NCBI RefSeq assembly: GCF_013820765.1
Contig: NZ_JABJVM010000003.1
Coordinates: 267,688-331,687 of the forward strand
Source: Paenilisteria rustica
GTDB taxonomy: Bacteria > Bacillota > Bacilli > Lactobacillales > Listeriaceae
DNA length: 64,000 bases
Direction: 5' to 3'
The position numbers and the translations under genes are program-made. How positions within the stretch are numbered: the stretch's first letter is position 1; each line of letters begins with the position of its first letter. Below the pieces are notes generated by a model. The model was not told the DNA's origin, made no database searches, and worked only from the letters and a program-made list of their open reading frames with translations. Positions 40,922 through 49,962 of the stretch are shown here, in pieces.

Positions 40922-42505
40922 TTATTGTGAGATTTTCGCGAATTCTGTGTCGCGCAATGCCACACGGCGAACTTTTCCAGAATCGGTTTTCGGCAAATTT
41001 TCTACAAATTCAATGCGGCGTGGATATTTATACGGTGCGGTGTGTTCTTTCGTGAAGTTCTGCAACTCTTTCACAAGCGCGGTATCTCCCACAAAACCGT
41101 CTTTCAAAACGATGAACGCCTTCACAACTGTGCCACGAATCTCGTCAGGGCTAGCCACAACAGCGACTTCTTTTACGCTCGGGTGGTGTGTCAACGCGTC
41201 CTCCACCTCAAATGGCCCAATTGTATATCCCGAACTAATAATAATATCGTCGTTGCGGCCTTGGAACCAGTAGTAATCGTCTTCATCACGGTACGCGCGG
41301 TCGCCGGACACGAAATAATCGCCACGAATCGCTTTTTCCAGACGCTCAGGCTCTTTGTAATATTCTTGGAACAGCGCTGGGAAATCTTTGCGCATTGCGA
41401 TATCGCCAATTTCGCCGACACCAACAGGCTGGCCATTTTCATCAATAATCGCCATGTACTCCGGCATAATCGGCTTGCCCATCGAGCCCGGACGAATCGG
41501 AAACTCCACAAGCGTCCCAATCAGAAGCGTACTCTCGGTCTGACCATAACCATCGCGAACCTTAATGTCAAAATTGTCTTGGAAAACCGTGATCACTTCG
41601 CGGTTCAGCGGCTCACCAGCAGAAACGGCGCTGCGCAAATGACTCAAATCATACGAATCCAAGTGATCCGCCTTCGCCATCAAACGGTATTCCGTCGGCG
41701 TACAACAAAGCACGTTAACCTGCTTATCTTGCAAAAGTTCCAACTGTTTCGTGGGACGGAAACGCCCATTATAAATGAAACCCGTCGCGCCTTTGCCTAA
41801 AACGGACAAGAACGGCGACCAAACCCACTTTTGCCAGCCAGGTCCAGCAGTTGCCCAAACCGTGTCGCTCTCGCGGATATCCAACCAGTGGTCCGCGGCA
41901 ATCCGAATATGTGCGAAACCCCAACCGTGCACGTGCACCACACCCTTCGGATTTCCCGTCGTGCCTGACGTAAAGGCCAGCAAACAAGGATCATCCTTGC
42001 GCGTCGCTACTTTCTCAAATTCGGCGTCGGCGTCCTCAATCAACCGCTCATAACCCAGCCAACCATCACACCCGCCGTCCGCACCAACAACAATCCGCGT
42101 CACGACACTAGGCGCGTCCACAATCTTATCAAACTCCGCCGTACAACGCTCGTCCGCAATCACGGCTTTCACACCGGCATGATGAATCCGATATTCCAAA
42201 TCATGCGCCTTCAAAAGCTCCGATGCAGGAATAATAATCGCGCCGGTCAGCCAAATCCCCATGTAAACCGCGTACGTCTCAAGCAAGCGCGGCATCATCA
42301 CAATCACGTGGTCGCCCTTCCCGATACCAGCATCCTTCATCACATTCGCAAACCGGTTCGCCTGCTCTAACAAATAATGATAAGACCATTCCTTCACGTC
42401 CCCAGCCTCATTCTGCCAAATTAGCGCTGTTTTCTCCGAGTCAAATTGTGCAATCTCGTCGGTGATATTATAAAATTCAGGTGCAATTAAATTTTCAGAT
42501 TTCAT
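40922..42505 (-). CDS. Medium/branched-chain acyl-CoA synthetase (AMP-forming; MbcS/AcsA-like)
   Basis: The 527-residue ANL-superfamily enzyme shows the phosphate loop FTSGTTGNPKGVVH, the GQTES adenine motif, GDRAYRDEDDYYWFQGRNDD with the hinge Asp, and the catalytic lysine in LPKTDSGKVRRV. It activates a carboxylic acid with ATP and CoA. Homologues in Bacillus and Listeria activate acetate, medium-chain or branched-chain precursors, the latter feeding membrane fatty-acid synthesis. GGAGATG precedes the start. It is divergent from tadA, as I recall for L. monocytogenes. Confidence 0.85.
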   Translation of the reverse strand: MKSENLIAPEFYNITDEIAQFDSEKTALIWQNEAGDVKEWSYHYLLEQANRFANVMKDAGIGKGDHVIVMMPRLLETYAVYMGIWLTGAIIIPASELLKAHDLEYRIHHAGVKAVIADERCTAEFDKIVDAPSVVTRIVVGADGGCDGWLGYERLIEDADAEFEKVATRKDDPCLLAFTSGTTGNPKGVVHVHGWGFAHIRIAADHWLDIRESDTVWATAGPGWQKWVWSPFLSVLGKGATGFIYNGRFRPTKQLELLQDKQVNVLCCTPTEYRLMAKADHLDSYDLSHLRSAVSAGEPLNREVITVFQDNFDIKVRDGYGQTESTLLIGTLVEFPIRPGSMGKPIMPEYMAIIDENGQPVGVGEIGDIAMRKDFPALFQEYYKEPERLEKAIRGDYFVSGDRAYRDEDDYYWFQGRNDDIIISSGYTIGPFEVEDALTHHPSVKEVAVVASPDEIRGTVVKAFIVLKDGFVGDTALVKELQNFTKEHTAPYKYPRRIEFVENLPKTDSGKVRRVALRDTEFAKISQ

Positions 42506-42575
42506 ATTGTAACATCTCCTTGGTTTAGGTTAGTTTTGTGTGCTTCCGTGGATGGCGTAGGTGTCTTCGAGATCT

Positions 42576-42821
42576 TGTTTAGCGAGCTTCAGGCGCTAGC
42601 CCTTCGGAATTTTCGTGGCCTCCGCAAAAAACAAAAGAGGTTTTTCACTGCGGCCCCTAACAAATTCTCTCAGGGCTGAACGAGCGCCTTCAGCATCCTG
42701 TTTAGCGAGCTTCAGGCGCTAGCCCTTCGGAATTTTCGTGGCCTCCGCAAAAAACAAAAGAGGTTTTTCACTGCGCCCTCTAACAAATTCTTTCAGGGCT
42801 GAACGAGCGCCTTCAGCATCT
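42576..42821. repeat. Two tandem copies of a 123-bp intergenic repeat
   Basis: TGTTTAGCGAGCTTCAGGCG begins at 42576 and again at 42699, an exact 123-bp period. The copies are nearly identical through to CTTCAGCATC. GGCGCTAGCCC at one end and GGGCTGAACGAGCGCC at the other can pair within each unit. No open frame runs through. It is a different sequence from the 172-bp repeat at 7593-8083 but has the same kind of layout: GC-rich ends, foldable, tandem, intergenic. Confidence 0.85.
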
Positions 42822-42935
42822 TTTTTATGACCTACTACTAATACATGGTACTATATCTATCGAATCAAAGCAAATAAAAGACATAAACCGCATACCTATG
42901 CTAAAATAAAGAAGATATCGAAAGGGGAAACATCC

Positions 42936-43409
42936 ATGCAAAAAGAAACCTACATGCGCGAGGCTCTGCTTGAGGCCGAAAAAGCACGCGAAAAAGGGGA
43001 AGTCCCGATTGGCGCGGTTGTCGTGCTTAACGATGAAATCATCGGACGCGCGCACAATCTCCGTGAAACGACGAAAAATGCTATCACGCATGCTGAAATT
43101 CTAGCCATCCAAGACGCCTGCAAAAATAAAGATGCTTGGCGACTCGAAGGCGCGGAACTCTACGTTACGTTAGAGCCTTGCCCAATGTGCAGCGGTGCGA
43201 TTCTACTTTCCCGCATCGACACGGTTTACTACGGAGCGCCCGATCCAAAAGCCGGAACAGTGGGAACGCTCATGAATCTACTCCAAGATTCGCGCTTCAA
43301 TCACCAATGCGAAGTCGAATCGGGAATCTTAGCTGATGAATGCGGTGCCATCTTGACCAATTTTTTCCGAGATTTGCGTGCGAAGAAAAAACAGCAAAAG
43401 AAGCCTTAA
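42936..43409 (+). CDS. tadA: tRNA adenosine(34) deaminase
   Basis: This 157-residue zinc deaminase carries HAEILAIQDA (zinc His and catalytic Glu) and PCPMCSGAI (two zinc Cys). Features specific to TadA are the N-terminal EKGEVPIGAVVVLNDEIIGR and the YGAPDPKAGTVG segment. It converts adenosine to inosine in the wobble position of tRNA-Arg(ACG). RBS AAAGGGG. It stands between the ligase and cyd operons, as I recall for Listeria. Confidence 0.95.
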   Translation: MQKETYMREALLEAEKAREKGEVPIGAVVVLNDEIIGRAHNLRETTKNAITHAEILAIQDACKNKDAWRLEGAELYVTLEPCPMCSGAILLSRIDTVYYGAPDPKAGTVGTLMNLLQDSRFNHQCEVESGILADECGAILTNFFRDLRAKKKQQKKP

Positions 43410-43711
43410 TACCTATTTTAATGCAAGTAACATCCATTACATCCTTTTATGTGAAAAAATGCGCAATAAACTGATGCCACTTAAGTGAGCTACCCGTCTC
43501 ATTTCACGCCTCCACGTTTTCCCTTATGAAAATAGAACCAAAAGAACTAAACAAATCTAGGGTGAAATGAGATAGAATAAGAATTAGGTAAAACTTATTC
43601 TAATGAACCGAGCTATACATATTTATGTGAGAAAATAGACAAAGGCTGAAAATATAGATAATTTTCAAGCTGACAGGGGATTTTGACTGCTCTCTTTTCT
43701 TGCAATATTAT
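43410..43711. other. Gene-free stretch between tadA and the cyd control region
   Basis: About 300 bp with no open frame of interest. A weak hairpin TGAAAATA/TAATTTTCA lies at about 43648-43670. No tRNA, SRP RNA or riboswitch was recognised. Confidence 0.4.
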
Positions 43712-43729
43712 TTGTGAATTAAAACACAA
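43712..43729. promoter_or_regulatory. Rex-like operator upstream of cydABCD
   Basis: TTGTGAATTAAAACACAA differs by one base from the Rex consensus TTGTGAAnnnnTTCACAA. A partial second site (TTTTTCACAAG) lies at 43752-43762. Rex senses the NADH/NAD ratio and represses cyd genes in related Firmicutes. A possible -10 is TATACA at 43779-43784, with TTCACA 18 bp upstream. Confidence 0.6.
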
Positions 43730-43852
43730 CCAAACGTAACAGTATTCACAGTTTTTCACAAGCGATTAACGTGTATAGTATACAATCGGCAAATTATAAT
43801 AACGCTAACAAAAAGGGTTAAACGCCCAAATAACACAAAAGGAGGAAAAAAG

Positions 43853-45277
43853 GTGGATAAACTTTTCTTAGCTAGACTTCAATTCGGCTCAACAACCGTG
43901 TTCCATTTCTTATTTGTACCACTTTCTATTGGACTTGTATTTATGGTTGCTCTTATGGAAACACTGTATGTTGTGAAGAAAAAAGAAATCTACAAAAAAA
44001 TGTCGAAGTTTTGGGGACATTTGTTCTTAATTAACTTCGCGGTAGGGGTAGTAACAGGGATAATTCAGGAATTCCAATTCGGGATGAACTGGTCGGATTA
44101 TTCGAGATTCGTAGGGGACGTATTTGGGGCACCGCTTGCAATTGAAGCGCTACTTGCCTTCTTTATGGAATCGACGTTTATCGGACTTTGGATCTTCGGT
44201 TGGGATCGCTTGAACAAGAAATTACATTTAGCTTGTATTTGGCTTGTTGCACTTGGAACGGTTTTCTCCGCGTTCTGGATTTTAGCAGCGAACTCATTCA
44301 TGCAACATCCAGTAGGGTTCCAAGAAATCAATGGACGTGCGGAAATGAACGATTTCTGGGCGCTTATTACGAATGGACAGTTACTTGTGGAATTCCCACA
44401 CGTTATCTTTGGTGCGTTCGCGACGGGTGCGTTCTTTGTAGCTGGGGTCAGCGCGTACAAATTACTTAAAAAGCAAGATGTGGACTTTTTCCGAAAATCG
44501 TTCCAGATCGCGCTCGTGCTCGTTATTATCGGTGGTTTTGGTACGGCCTTCAGTGGTCACCAACAAGCGCAATATCTTGTTAAAACGCAACCGATGAAAA
44601 TGGCTGCGACGGAAGGGATTTGGGAGGATACAGCCGATCCGGCACCGTGGACGATGATCGCGGGGATTGATGTTGATAACCAGAAAAACACGTGGGAACT
44701 CAATATTCCGTATGCGCTAAGTTTCCTTTCCTACTCGACGTTCTCTGGTAGTGTGCAAGGTATGAAATCGCTACAGGCCGAGTATCAAGAGAAGTATAAA
44801 GATCGTTTCGGGGCGGACATGAACTACATTCCACCTGTTAAAACGTCATTCTGGAGCTTCCGGATTATGGTGCTCTCAGGTATGTTAATGATTCTATTCG
44901 GCTTGTGGGGAGCTTTCCTTGCTTGGCGCAAACGTTTGACAACTTCAAAATTGTATCTACGTCTGATGATTCCAATGATTGCGTTCCCGTTCATCGCGAA
45001 CTCGATGGGTTGGATTATGACGGAAGTTGGACGGCAACCGTGGGTAGTATTTGGCTACATGTCAACGGCGGACGGGGTTTCACCGAACGTTTCGGCAGGC
45101 GCGATACTGTTCTCACTCATTGCGTTTTCAGCGATCTATTTAGCGCTCGCGATTGTACTCGTATGGCTATTTGTTCGTGAAATTAAAGCTGGGCCATTTG
45201 CACACGATCATGATGATAAAAAAGGTAAGAAAACACCAGCGTCTGTTGATCCATTTGATCTAAAGGGGGCGAAATAA
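43853..45277 (+). CDS. cydA: Cytochrome bd ubiquinol/menaquinol oxidase subunit I
   Basis: This 474-residue membrane protein carries the heme-binding His near the N-terminus (ARLQFGSTTVFHFLFVPLSI), GRQPWVVFGYM, and the Q-loop region (AEYQEKYKDRFGADMNYIPP). It binds hemes b558, b595 and d with CydB and reduces oxygen with high affinity while oxidising menaquinol. The Q-loop is of the short Firmicute type. GTG start after GGAGG. First gene of cydABCD, probably under Rex control. Confidence 0.95.
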   Translation: MDKLFLARLQFGSTTVFHFLFVPLSIGLVFMVALMETLYVVKKKEIYKKMSKFWGHLFLINFAVGVVTGIIQEFQFGMNWSDYSRFVGDVFGAPLAIEALLAFFMESTFIGLWIFGWDRLNKKLHLACIWLVALGTVFSAFWILAANSFMQHPVGFQEINGRAEMNDFWALITNGQLLVEFPHVIFGAFATGAFFVAGVSAYKLLKKQDVDFFRKSFQIALVLVIIGGFGTAFSGHQQAQYLVKTQPMKMAATEGIWEDTADPAPWTMIAGIDVDNQKNTWELNIPYALSFLSYSTFSGSVQGMKSLQAEYQEKYKDRFGADMNYIPPVKTSFWSFRIMVLSGMLMILFGLWGAFLAWRKRLTTSKLYLRLMIPMIAFPFIANSMGWIMTEVGRQPWVVFGYMSTADGVSPNVSAGAILFSLIAFSAIYLALAIVLVWLFVREIKAGPFAHDHDDKKGKKTPASVDPFDLKGAK

Positions 45278-45278
45278 G

Positions 45279-46292
45279 ATGGAATTAAACGAACTGTGGT
45301 TCCTTTTAGTTGCTGTACTTTTCATCGGCTTTTTCTTCTTAGAAGGGTTTGACTTCGGAGTTGGGATGTCGACTCGTTTTGTGGCTCGGAATGATTTGGA
45401 ACGTCGTGTTTTAATTAATACGATTGGACCGTTCTGGGATGCGAATGAGGTTTGGTTGCTAACGGCTGGGGGCGCGATTTTTGCGGCGTTTCCTAACTGG
45501 TATGCGACGATGTTTAGTGGTTATTATATTCCACTTGTATTCTTCTTACTGGCGCTCATTGGCCGTGGTGTTTCGTTTGAATTCCGCGGGAAACATGATA
45601 CAAAAGCTTGGGTGAAGACGTGGGATTGGGTTATTTTTATCGGTAGTATTTTGCCGCCGTTCTTGCTTGGCGTCTTATTCTCGTCACTTGTTGCGGGGAT
45701 GCCGATTAATAGTGAAATGAATATGAATGCAGGTTTCTTTGATTATATTACGCCGTTCTCGCTTATGGGCGGGTTGACAGTGACGCTAATTTGTTACTTC
45801 CACGGTTTGCTGTTTATTACGCTTCGTACGCATGATGATCTTCGTGAACGTGCGACTCGTATTGCAAAACGGATGTGGTTTGTAACGGTTCCTGTTCTGG
45901 CGATTTTCGTTGTGATGGCGTTCTTCTACACGGATATTTTCCAAGCGCGTCCGATTTTGTTGCCGATTATGATTGGCGCAACGGTCGTGTTCTACGTAAT
46001 CTCAGCGCTTGCTCTTTGGAAGGGGCGCGAAGGTTGGGCGTTTGCCTTTAGTGGACTTGGAATTGTTGGGACGATTGGCGCGATTTTCGCAGGATTATTC
46101 CCGCGTGTCATGGTTAGTTCGACAAGCTCGTTGTATGATTTAACGATTCACAATGCAGCATCCGGCGATTATTCGCTAAAAGTAATGACAATCGTGGCTC
46201 TGACGCTTTTGCCGTTTGTACTAGGTTATCAAATCTGGAGCTATTATGTGTTCCGCAAGCGTGTATCCAGTAAGGAGAAAATGACGTACTAA
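45279..46292 (+). CDS. cydB: Cytochrome bd oxidase subunit II
   Basis: The 337-residue membrane protein opens with the family text LWFLLVAVLFIGFFFLEGFD, followed by TIGPFWDANEVWLLTAGGAI. It is the structural partner of CydA. One base separates its start from the cydA stop, and its stop overlaps the cydC start by one base, so the four genes form one transcript. Confidence 0.95.
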   Translation: MELNELWFLLVAVLFIGFFFLEGFDFGVGMSTRFVARNDLERRVLINTIGPFWDANEVWLLTAGGAIFAAFPNWYATMFSGYYIPLVFFLLALIGRGVSFEFRGKHDTKAWVKTWDWVIFIGSILPPFLLGVLFSSLVAGMPINSEMNMNAGFFDYITPFSLMGGLTVTLICYFHGLLFITLRTHDDLRERATRIAKRMWFVTVPVLAIFVVMAFFYTDIFQARPILLPIMIGATVVFYVISALALWKGREGWAFAFSGLGIVGTIGAIFAGLFPRVMVSSTSSLYDLTIHNAASGDYSLKVMTIVALTLLPFVLGYQIWSYYVFRKRVSSKEKMTY

Positions 46293-48007
46293 TGGGTAGA
46301 GATTTATTGAAATACCAAGGTATAAAACCGATCCTTGCTATGTTAGCCGTCCTGACAATTGTTCAGGGCGCGGCTATCATCGCGATGGCAAAATACTTAG
46401 CAACTGCGATTACAACACTATTTCACGGGGATCCGTGGGGTGACGCGCTGTTCGATTTAGGCCTCTTTGCGGGGGCTTATCTTGTACGGCATTTTTTGAA
46501 TGTATGGAAACGCAAAATTGTGTATGATTATGCTGCGAAAACGGGGACGGCGATGCGTGAGGCGTTGCTTTCGAAACTGTTTCTACTTGGGCCGCGTTTT
46601 ACGAGTGCGGAGGGGACAGGGAAAGTCGTGACGATGGTCATGGAAGGTGTCGCGGATTTCCGACGTTATTTGGAGCTTTTTTTGCCGAAATTGATGAACA
46701 TGTCGATTATTCCGGTGATGATTTTAATCTACGTATTTATGGAAGATACAACGTCGGGCGTGATTCTGATTTTGACGCTGCCGATTTTGATTCTGTTTTT
46801 GATTATGATTGGGCTGGCAACGAAGGCGCAGGCGGATCGCCAGTTTGAGACGCATCGGGTGTTGTCGAATCATTTCGTGGATTCGTTAAAGGGACTGGAA
46901 ACGTTGAAGTATCTGGGAATTAGTCGCGCGCACGAGGGAAATATTGCGAAGGTGAGTGAGGATTACCGGAAGGCGACGATGGGGACTTTGCGGATGGCGT
47001 TCTTGTCTTCGTTTGCGCTGGACTTCTTTACGATGCTTTCGGTCGCGACGGTGGCGGTGTTTCTGGGCTTAGGCTTGATTGAGTCTACGATGATTTTGCA
47101 GCCTGCGCTCGCGATACTTATTTTAGCGCCGGAGTACTTTTTGCCGGTTCGTGAGGTTGGCTCGGATTATCACGCGACGCTGGATGGACAAGAGGCTGGG
47201 CGCGTGATTCAGGAGATTATTGATAAGGATATGACGGAAGTTGCGACGGGCCAGGTTTTGGATTTTGATGCGAATACGTCGTTTACTTTGCAAAATGTGA
47301 CGGTGCAACATCAGCCGGATTCGAAGGCTTCGCTTGATGCGGCTAATTTTACGGTGACTGGTTTTGAAAAAGTCGGGATTATTGGTGCAACGGGGGCTGG
47401 GAAGTCAACGATGATCGATGTTCTGAGTGGCTTTTTGGAACCGACGGATGGTGCGTTTTTGTGGAATGAGGAGGAGCGTGTGCAGTTGCGTGATGCGGCA
47501 TGGCAGAGTCAGGTGACGTATATTCCGCAGCATCCTTATTTGTTCCACGAGACGGTGCGGGAGAATATTCGTTTTTATGCGCCGGATAGTGATGACGCGG
47601 CGGTGGAGCAGGCGGCGAATGCGGCTGGGTTGCGCGATTTGGTTGCGGAGCTTGATGCGGGTTATGATACGCTTGTCGGTGAGGCTGGCCGTGTGCTGAG
47701 TGGTGGCCAGGAGCAGCGGATCGCGATTGCGCGGGCTTTCCTCAGTGATCGCCGGATTGTGTTGATGGATGAGCCGACTGCGCATTTGGATATTGAGACG
47801 GAGTATGAGTTGAAGCAGCCGATGCTTGATTTGTTCGCGGACCGTCTTGTCTTTTTTGCGACGCATCGTTTGCATTGGATGCTTGAGATGGACCGGATTA
47901 TTGTGCTGGATCATGGCGCGATTGTGGAAGTTGGAACGCACGCGGAATTGCTCGCGAAAAATGGCTTTTATGCAAAATTAATCAAAGCCCAATTGGAGGA
48001 GATCTGA
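46292..48007 (+). CDS. cydC: Thiol reductant ABC exporter subunit (CydC, Bacillus naming)
   Basis: This 571-residue half-transporter has six N-terminal membrane helices and a C-terminal ATPase with Walker A GATGAGKST, signature LSGGQEQRIAIARA and Walker B IVLMDEPTAHLD. With the next product it forms a heterodimer that exports glutathione or cysteine (or, in later reports, imports/handles heme-related ligands) needed to assemble cytochrome bd. Note the naming between E. coli and Bacillus is crossed. Confidence 0.92.
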   Translation: MGRDLLKYQGIKPILAMLAVLTIVQGAAIIAMAKYLATAITTLFHGDPWGDALFDLGLFAGAYLVRHFLNVWKRKIVYDYAAKTGTAMREALLSKLFLLGPRFTSAEGTGKVVTMVMEGVADFRRYLELFLPKLMNMSIIPVMILIYVFMEDTTSGVILILTLPILILFLIMIGLATKAQADRQFETHRVLSNHFVDSLKGLETLKYLGISRAHEGNIAKVSEDYRKATMGTLRMAFLSSFALDFFTMLSVATVAVFLGLGLIESTMILQPALAILILAPEYFLPVREVGSDYHATLDGQEAGRVIQEIIDKDMTEVATGQVLDFDANTSFTLQNVTVQHQPDSKASLDAANFTVTGFEKVGIIGATGAGKSTMIDVLSGFLEPTDGAFLWNEEERVQLRDAAWQSQVTYIPQHPYLFHETVRENIRFYAPDSDDAAVEQAANAAGLRDLVAELDAGYDTLVGEAGRVLSGGQEQRIAIARAFLSDRRIVLMDEPTAHLDIETEYELKQPMLDLFADRLVFFATHRLHWMLEMDRIIVLDHGAIVEVGTHAELLAKNGFYAKLIKAQLEEI

Positions 48008-49746
48008 TGAGACAAAGTAGCTGGATTGGGCCTTATATTAAGCAAAATCGGACGCTTTTCCTCTGGGTTATCTTGCTTGGTTTGCTAACGGTATTTTCAA
48101 CCGGAGCGCTGATGTTTACGTCGGGGTATTTGATTTCGACGGCAGCGACGATTCCGGAGACGATTTTGTTGATTTATGTGCCGATCGTTGGGGTTAGGGC
48201 ATTTGGAATCATGCGTGCGGTATCGCGATATATTGAACGGCTGGCGAGTCATTCGCTCGTTTTGCGTATATTGGCGAAGATGCGTGTGCGTTTGTACCGA
48301 ATCATTGAACCGCAGGCGTTGTTGATGCGTTCGCGTTACCGGACGGGGGACATTTTGGGGCTGCTTTCGGATGACATTGAGCATTTGCAAAATTATTATT
48401 TGACGACGCTGTTACCGAATATTGTGGCGATGGTTTTATATGGTGGCATTGTGATTTCACTCGGCGTCTTTTCGATTCCGTTTGCGATTTTATTTTTCGC
48501 GTATATAGCGCTGCTTGTGCTTGTGATGCCTTGGGTTTCGCTCCTTTACGCGCGCGGGAAAAATGCGTACATGAAACAGGAGCGGAATAAGTTGTATCAA
48601 AAATTCACGGACGCGGTGTTCGGGATTAGTGACTGGATGTTCAGTGGTCGTGAAAAAAGCTTTATCGCGGATTATGAGGCGGACGAGAAATTACTGCTTG
48701 CCGCGGAGACGAAGCAGGCGCGCTTTGCAACGTTGCGGGACTTTATTGGGCAGCTGATTATCGGTGTTATGGTGCTGTCGATGGTGTATTGGACAAACGA
48801 GCAAGTCGTGGATGGCGTTTTTGAACCGACGTTTATCGCGGCGTTTGTGTTGGCGATTTTGGCTCTGTCGGAGAGCTTTATTCCGGTGAGTAATGCGGTT
48901 AGTGATGGATCGCTTTATAAGGATTCGATTGCGCGTTTGGAAGAGATTGAGGACGCGGAACTTCTGACTTGGGAAGAGGAAGGCGCACTTGAAAAAATCG
49001 CAATCGATACGGAAAATGTAACTTTACGTACGGAAAAACTGACTTTTGGTTACACAGATGCGAAACCTGTTTTGCGTGATTTGGATTTTGAGTTGAAGCA
49101 GGGTGAGAAGGTCGCTATTTTAGGTCGTAGTGGTACGGGGAAATCGACCTTTTTGAAAGTGGTGCAAGGTGCTTTGGCGCCGACATCGGGTTCGGTGACG
49201 CTGAATGGGGATGATGTCGCGAAGCTTCGGCCGCAGATTTCGGAGATGATTTCGATGCTGAATCAGAAGGCGCATTTGTTTAATACGACGGTGCTGAACA
49301 ATATTCGAATGGGAAATCAGGATGCAACGGATGAAGAAGTCGCTGAGGTCGCGAAACAGGTGAAGCTACACGACTTTATTATGAGCATGCCAGATGGATA
49401 TCATACGCAAATGACGGAGATGGGCGCGCGCTTTTCTGGTGGCGAACGTCAACGGATTGCGCTGGCTCGGATTCTACTGCAGGATACGCCGATTGTTGTG
49501 CTAGATGAGCCGACTGTTGGACTTGATCCGATTACGGAGAAGGAATTGCTCGGCACGATTTTTGAGACGCTGCAAGGGAAGTCGCTTGTTTGGGTGACGC
49601 ATCATCTGGTTGGCGTGGAGAAAATGGACCGGGTGTTATTCTTGGAGAATGGCGATGTAATTATGGACGGAACGCATCAGGAGTTGCTAGCGAATGAAGA
49701 ACGTTATCGTCATTTGTATGAGTTGGATCGACCTATTAGGATTTGA
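48007..49746 (+). CDS. cydD: Thiol reductant ABC exporter subunit (CydD, Bacillus naming)
   Basis: The 579-residue half-transporter has an N-terminal membrane domain and an ATPase with Walker A GRSGTGKST, signature FSGGERQRIALARI and Walker B IVVLDEPTVGLD. It pairs with the CydC product. It begins at the last base of the cydC stop. An accessory ATPase-protease pair follows directly downstream. Confidence 0.92.
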   Translation: MRQSSWIGPYIKQNRTLFLWVILLGLLTVFSTGALMFTSGYLISTAATIPETILLIYVPIVGVRAFGIMRAVSRYIERLASHSLVLRILAKMRVRLYRIIEPQALLMRSRYRTGDILGLLSDDIEHLQNYYLTTLLPNIVAMVLYGGIVISLGVFSIPFAILFFAYIALLVLVMPWVSLLYARGKNAYMKQERNKLYQKFTDAVFGISDWMFSGREKSFIADYEADEKLLLAAETKQARFATLRDFIGQLIIGVMVLSMVYWTNEQVVDGVFEPTFIAAFVLAILALSESFIPVSNAVSDGSLYKDSIARLEEIEDAELLTWEEEGALEKIAIDTENVTLRTEKLTFGYTDAKPVLRDLDFELKQGEKVAILGRSGTGKSTFLKVVQGALAPTSGSVTLNGDDVAKLRPQISEMISMLNQKAHLFNTTVLNNIRMGNQDATDEEVAEVAKQVKLHDFIMSMPDGYHTQMTEMGARFSGGERQRIALARILLQDTPIVVLDEPTVGLDPITEKELLGTIFETLQGKSLVWVTHHLVGVEKMDRVLFLENGDVIMDGTHQELLANEERYRHLYELDRPIRI

Positions 49747-49759
49747 TATAGTAGCTAGG

Positions 49760-49800
49760 TATTGTGATGCACTCTTTTGGACTTTGAGTGCATCATAATA
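49760..49800 (+). terminator. Hairpin after cydD
   Basis: TATTGTGATGCACTC and GAGTGCATCATAATA pair at 14 of 15 positions. The T-tract after it is weak (CCAATTTTG), so termination may be partial. Confidence 0.55.
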
Positions 49801-49832
49801 CCAATTTTGCATAAAGTGAGAGGTGTACGAAA

Positions 49833-49889
49833 ATGGAAGCTTATGAAATAGATATCGTATTACAAGATGCAACACCGGAAAACTTATAA
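49833..49889 (+). other. 18-codon ORF, possible remnant or leader
   Basis: ATG 49833 follows GAGAGGTG and opens MEAYEIDIVLQDATPENL, then a stop. It may be the intact start of a gene cut off when the downstream cassette inserted, or a leader peptide. Nothing else supports it. Confidence 0.3.
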
Positions 49890-49922
49890 ATGTCCCAAAT
49901 TATATTTTTTTGTCCCGTTATG

Positions 49923-49931
49923 TGATATACT
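49923..49931 (+). promoter_or_regulatory. Extended -10 promoter of ATPase-subtilase pair
   Basis: TGATATACT (TGn-TATACT), with an AT-rich poor -35. TGTCCC occurs twice upstream (49891 and 49910) as a possible direct-repeat regulator site. Confidence 0.5.
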
Positions 49932-49962
49932 TACTGAAGAAGGAAACAGGGGGCGGCGTATT

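Noticed and set aside
42179..42370. Plus-strand ORFs opposite the acyl-CoA synthetase
   Set aside because: They are antisense shadows of a gene with clear catalytic motifs on the minus strand.
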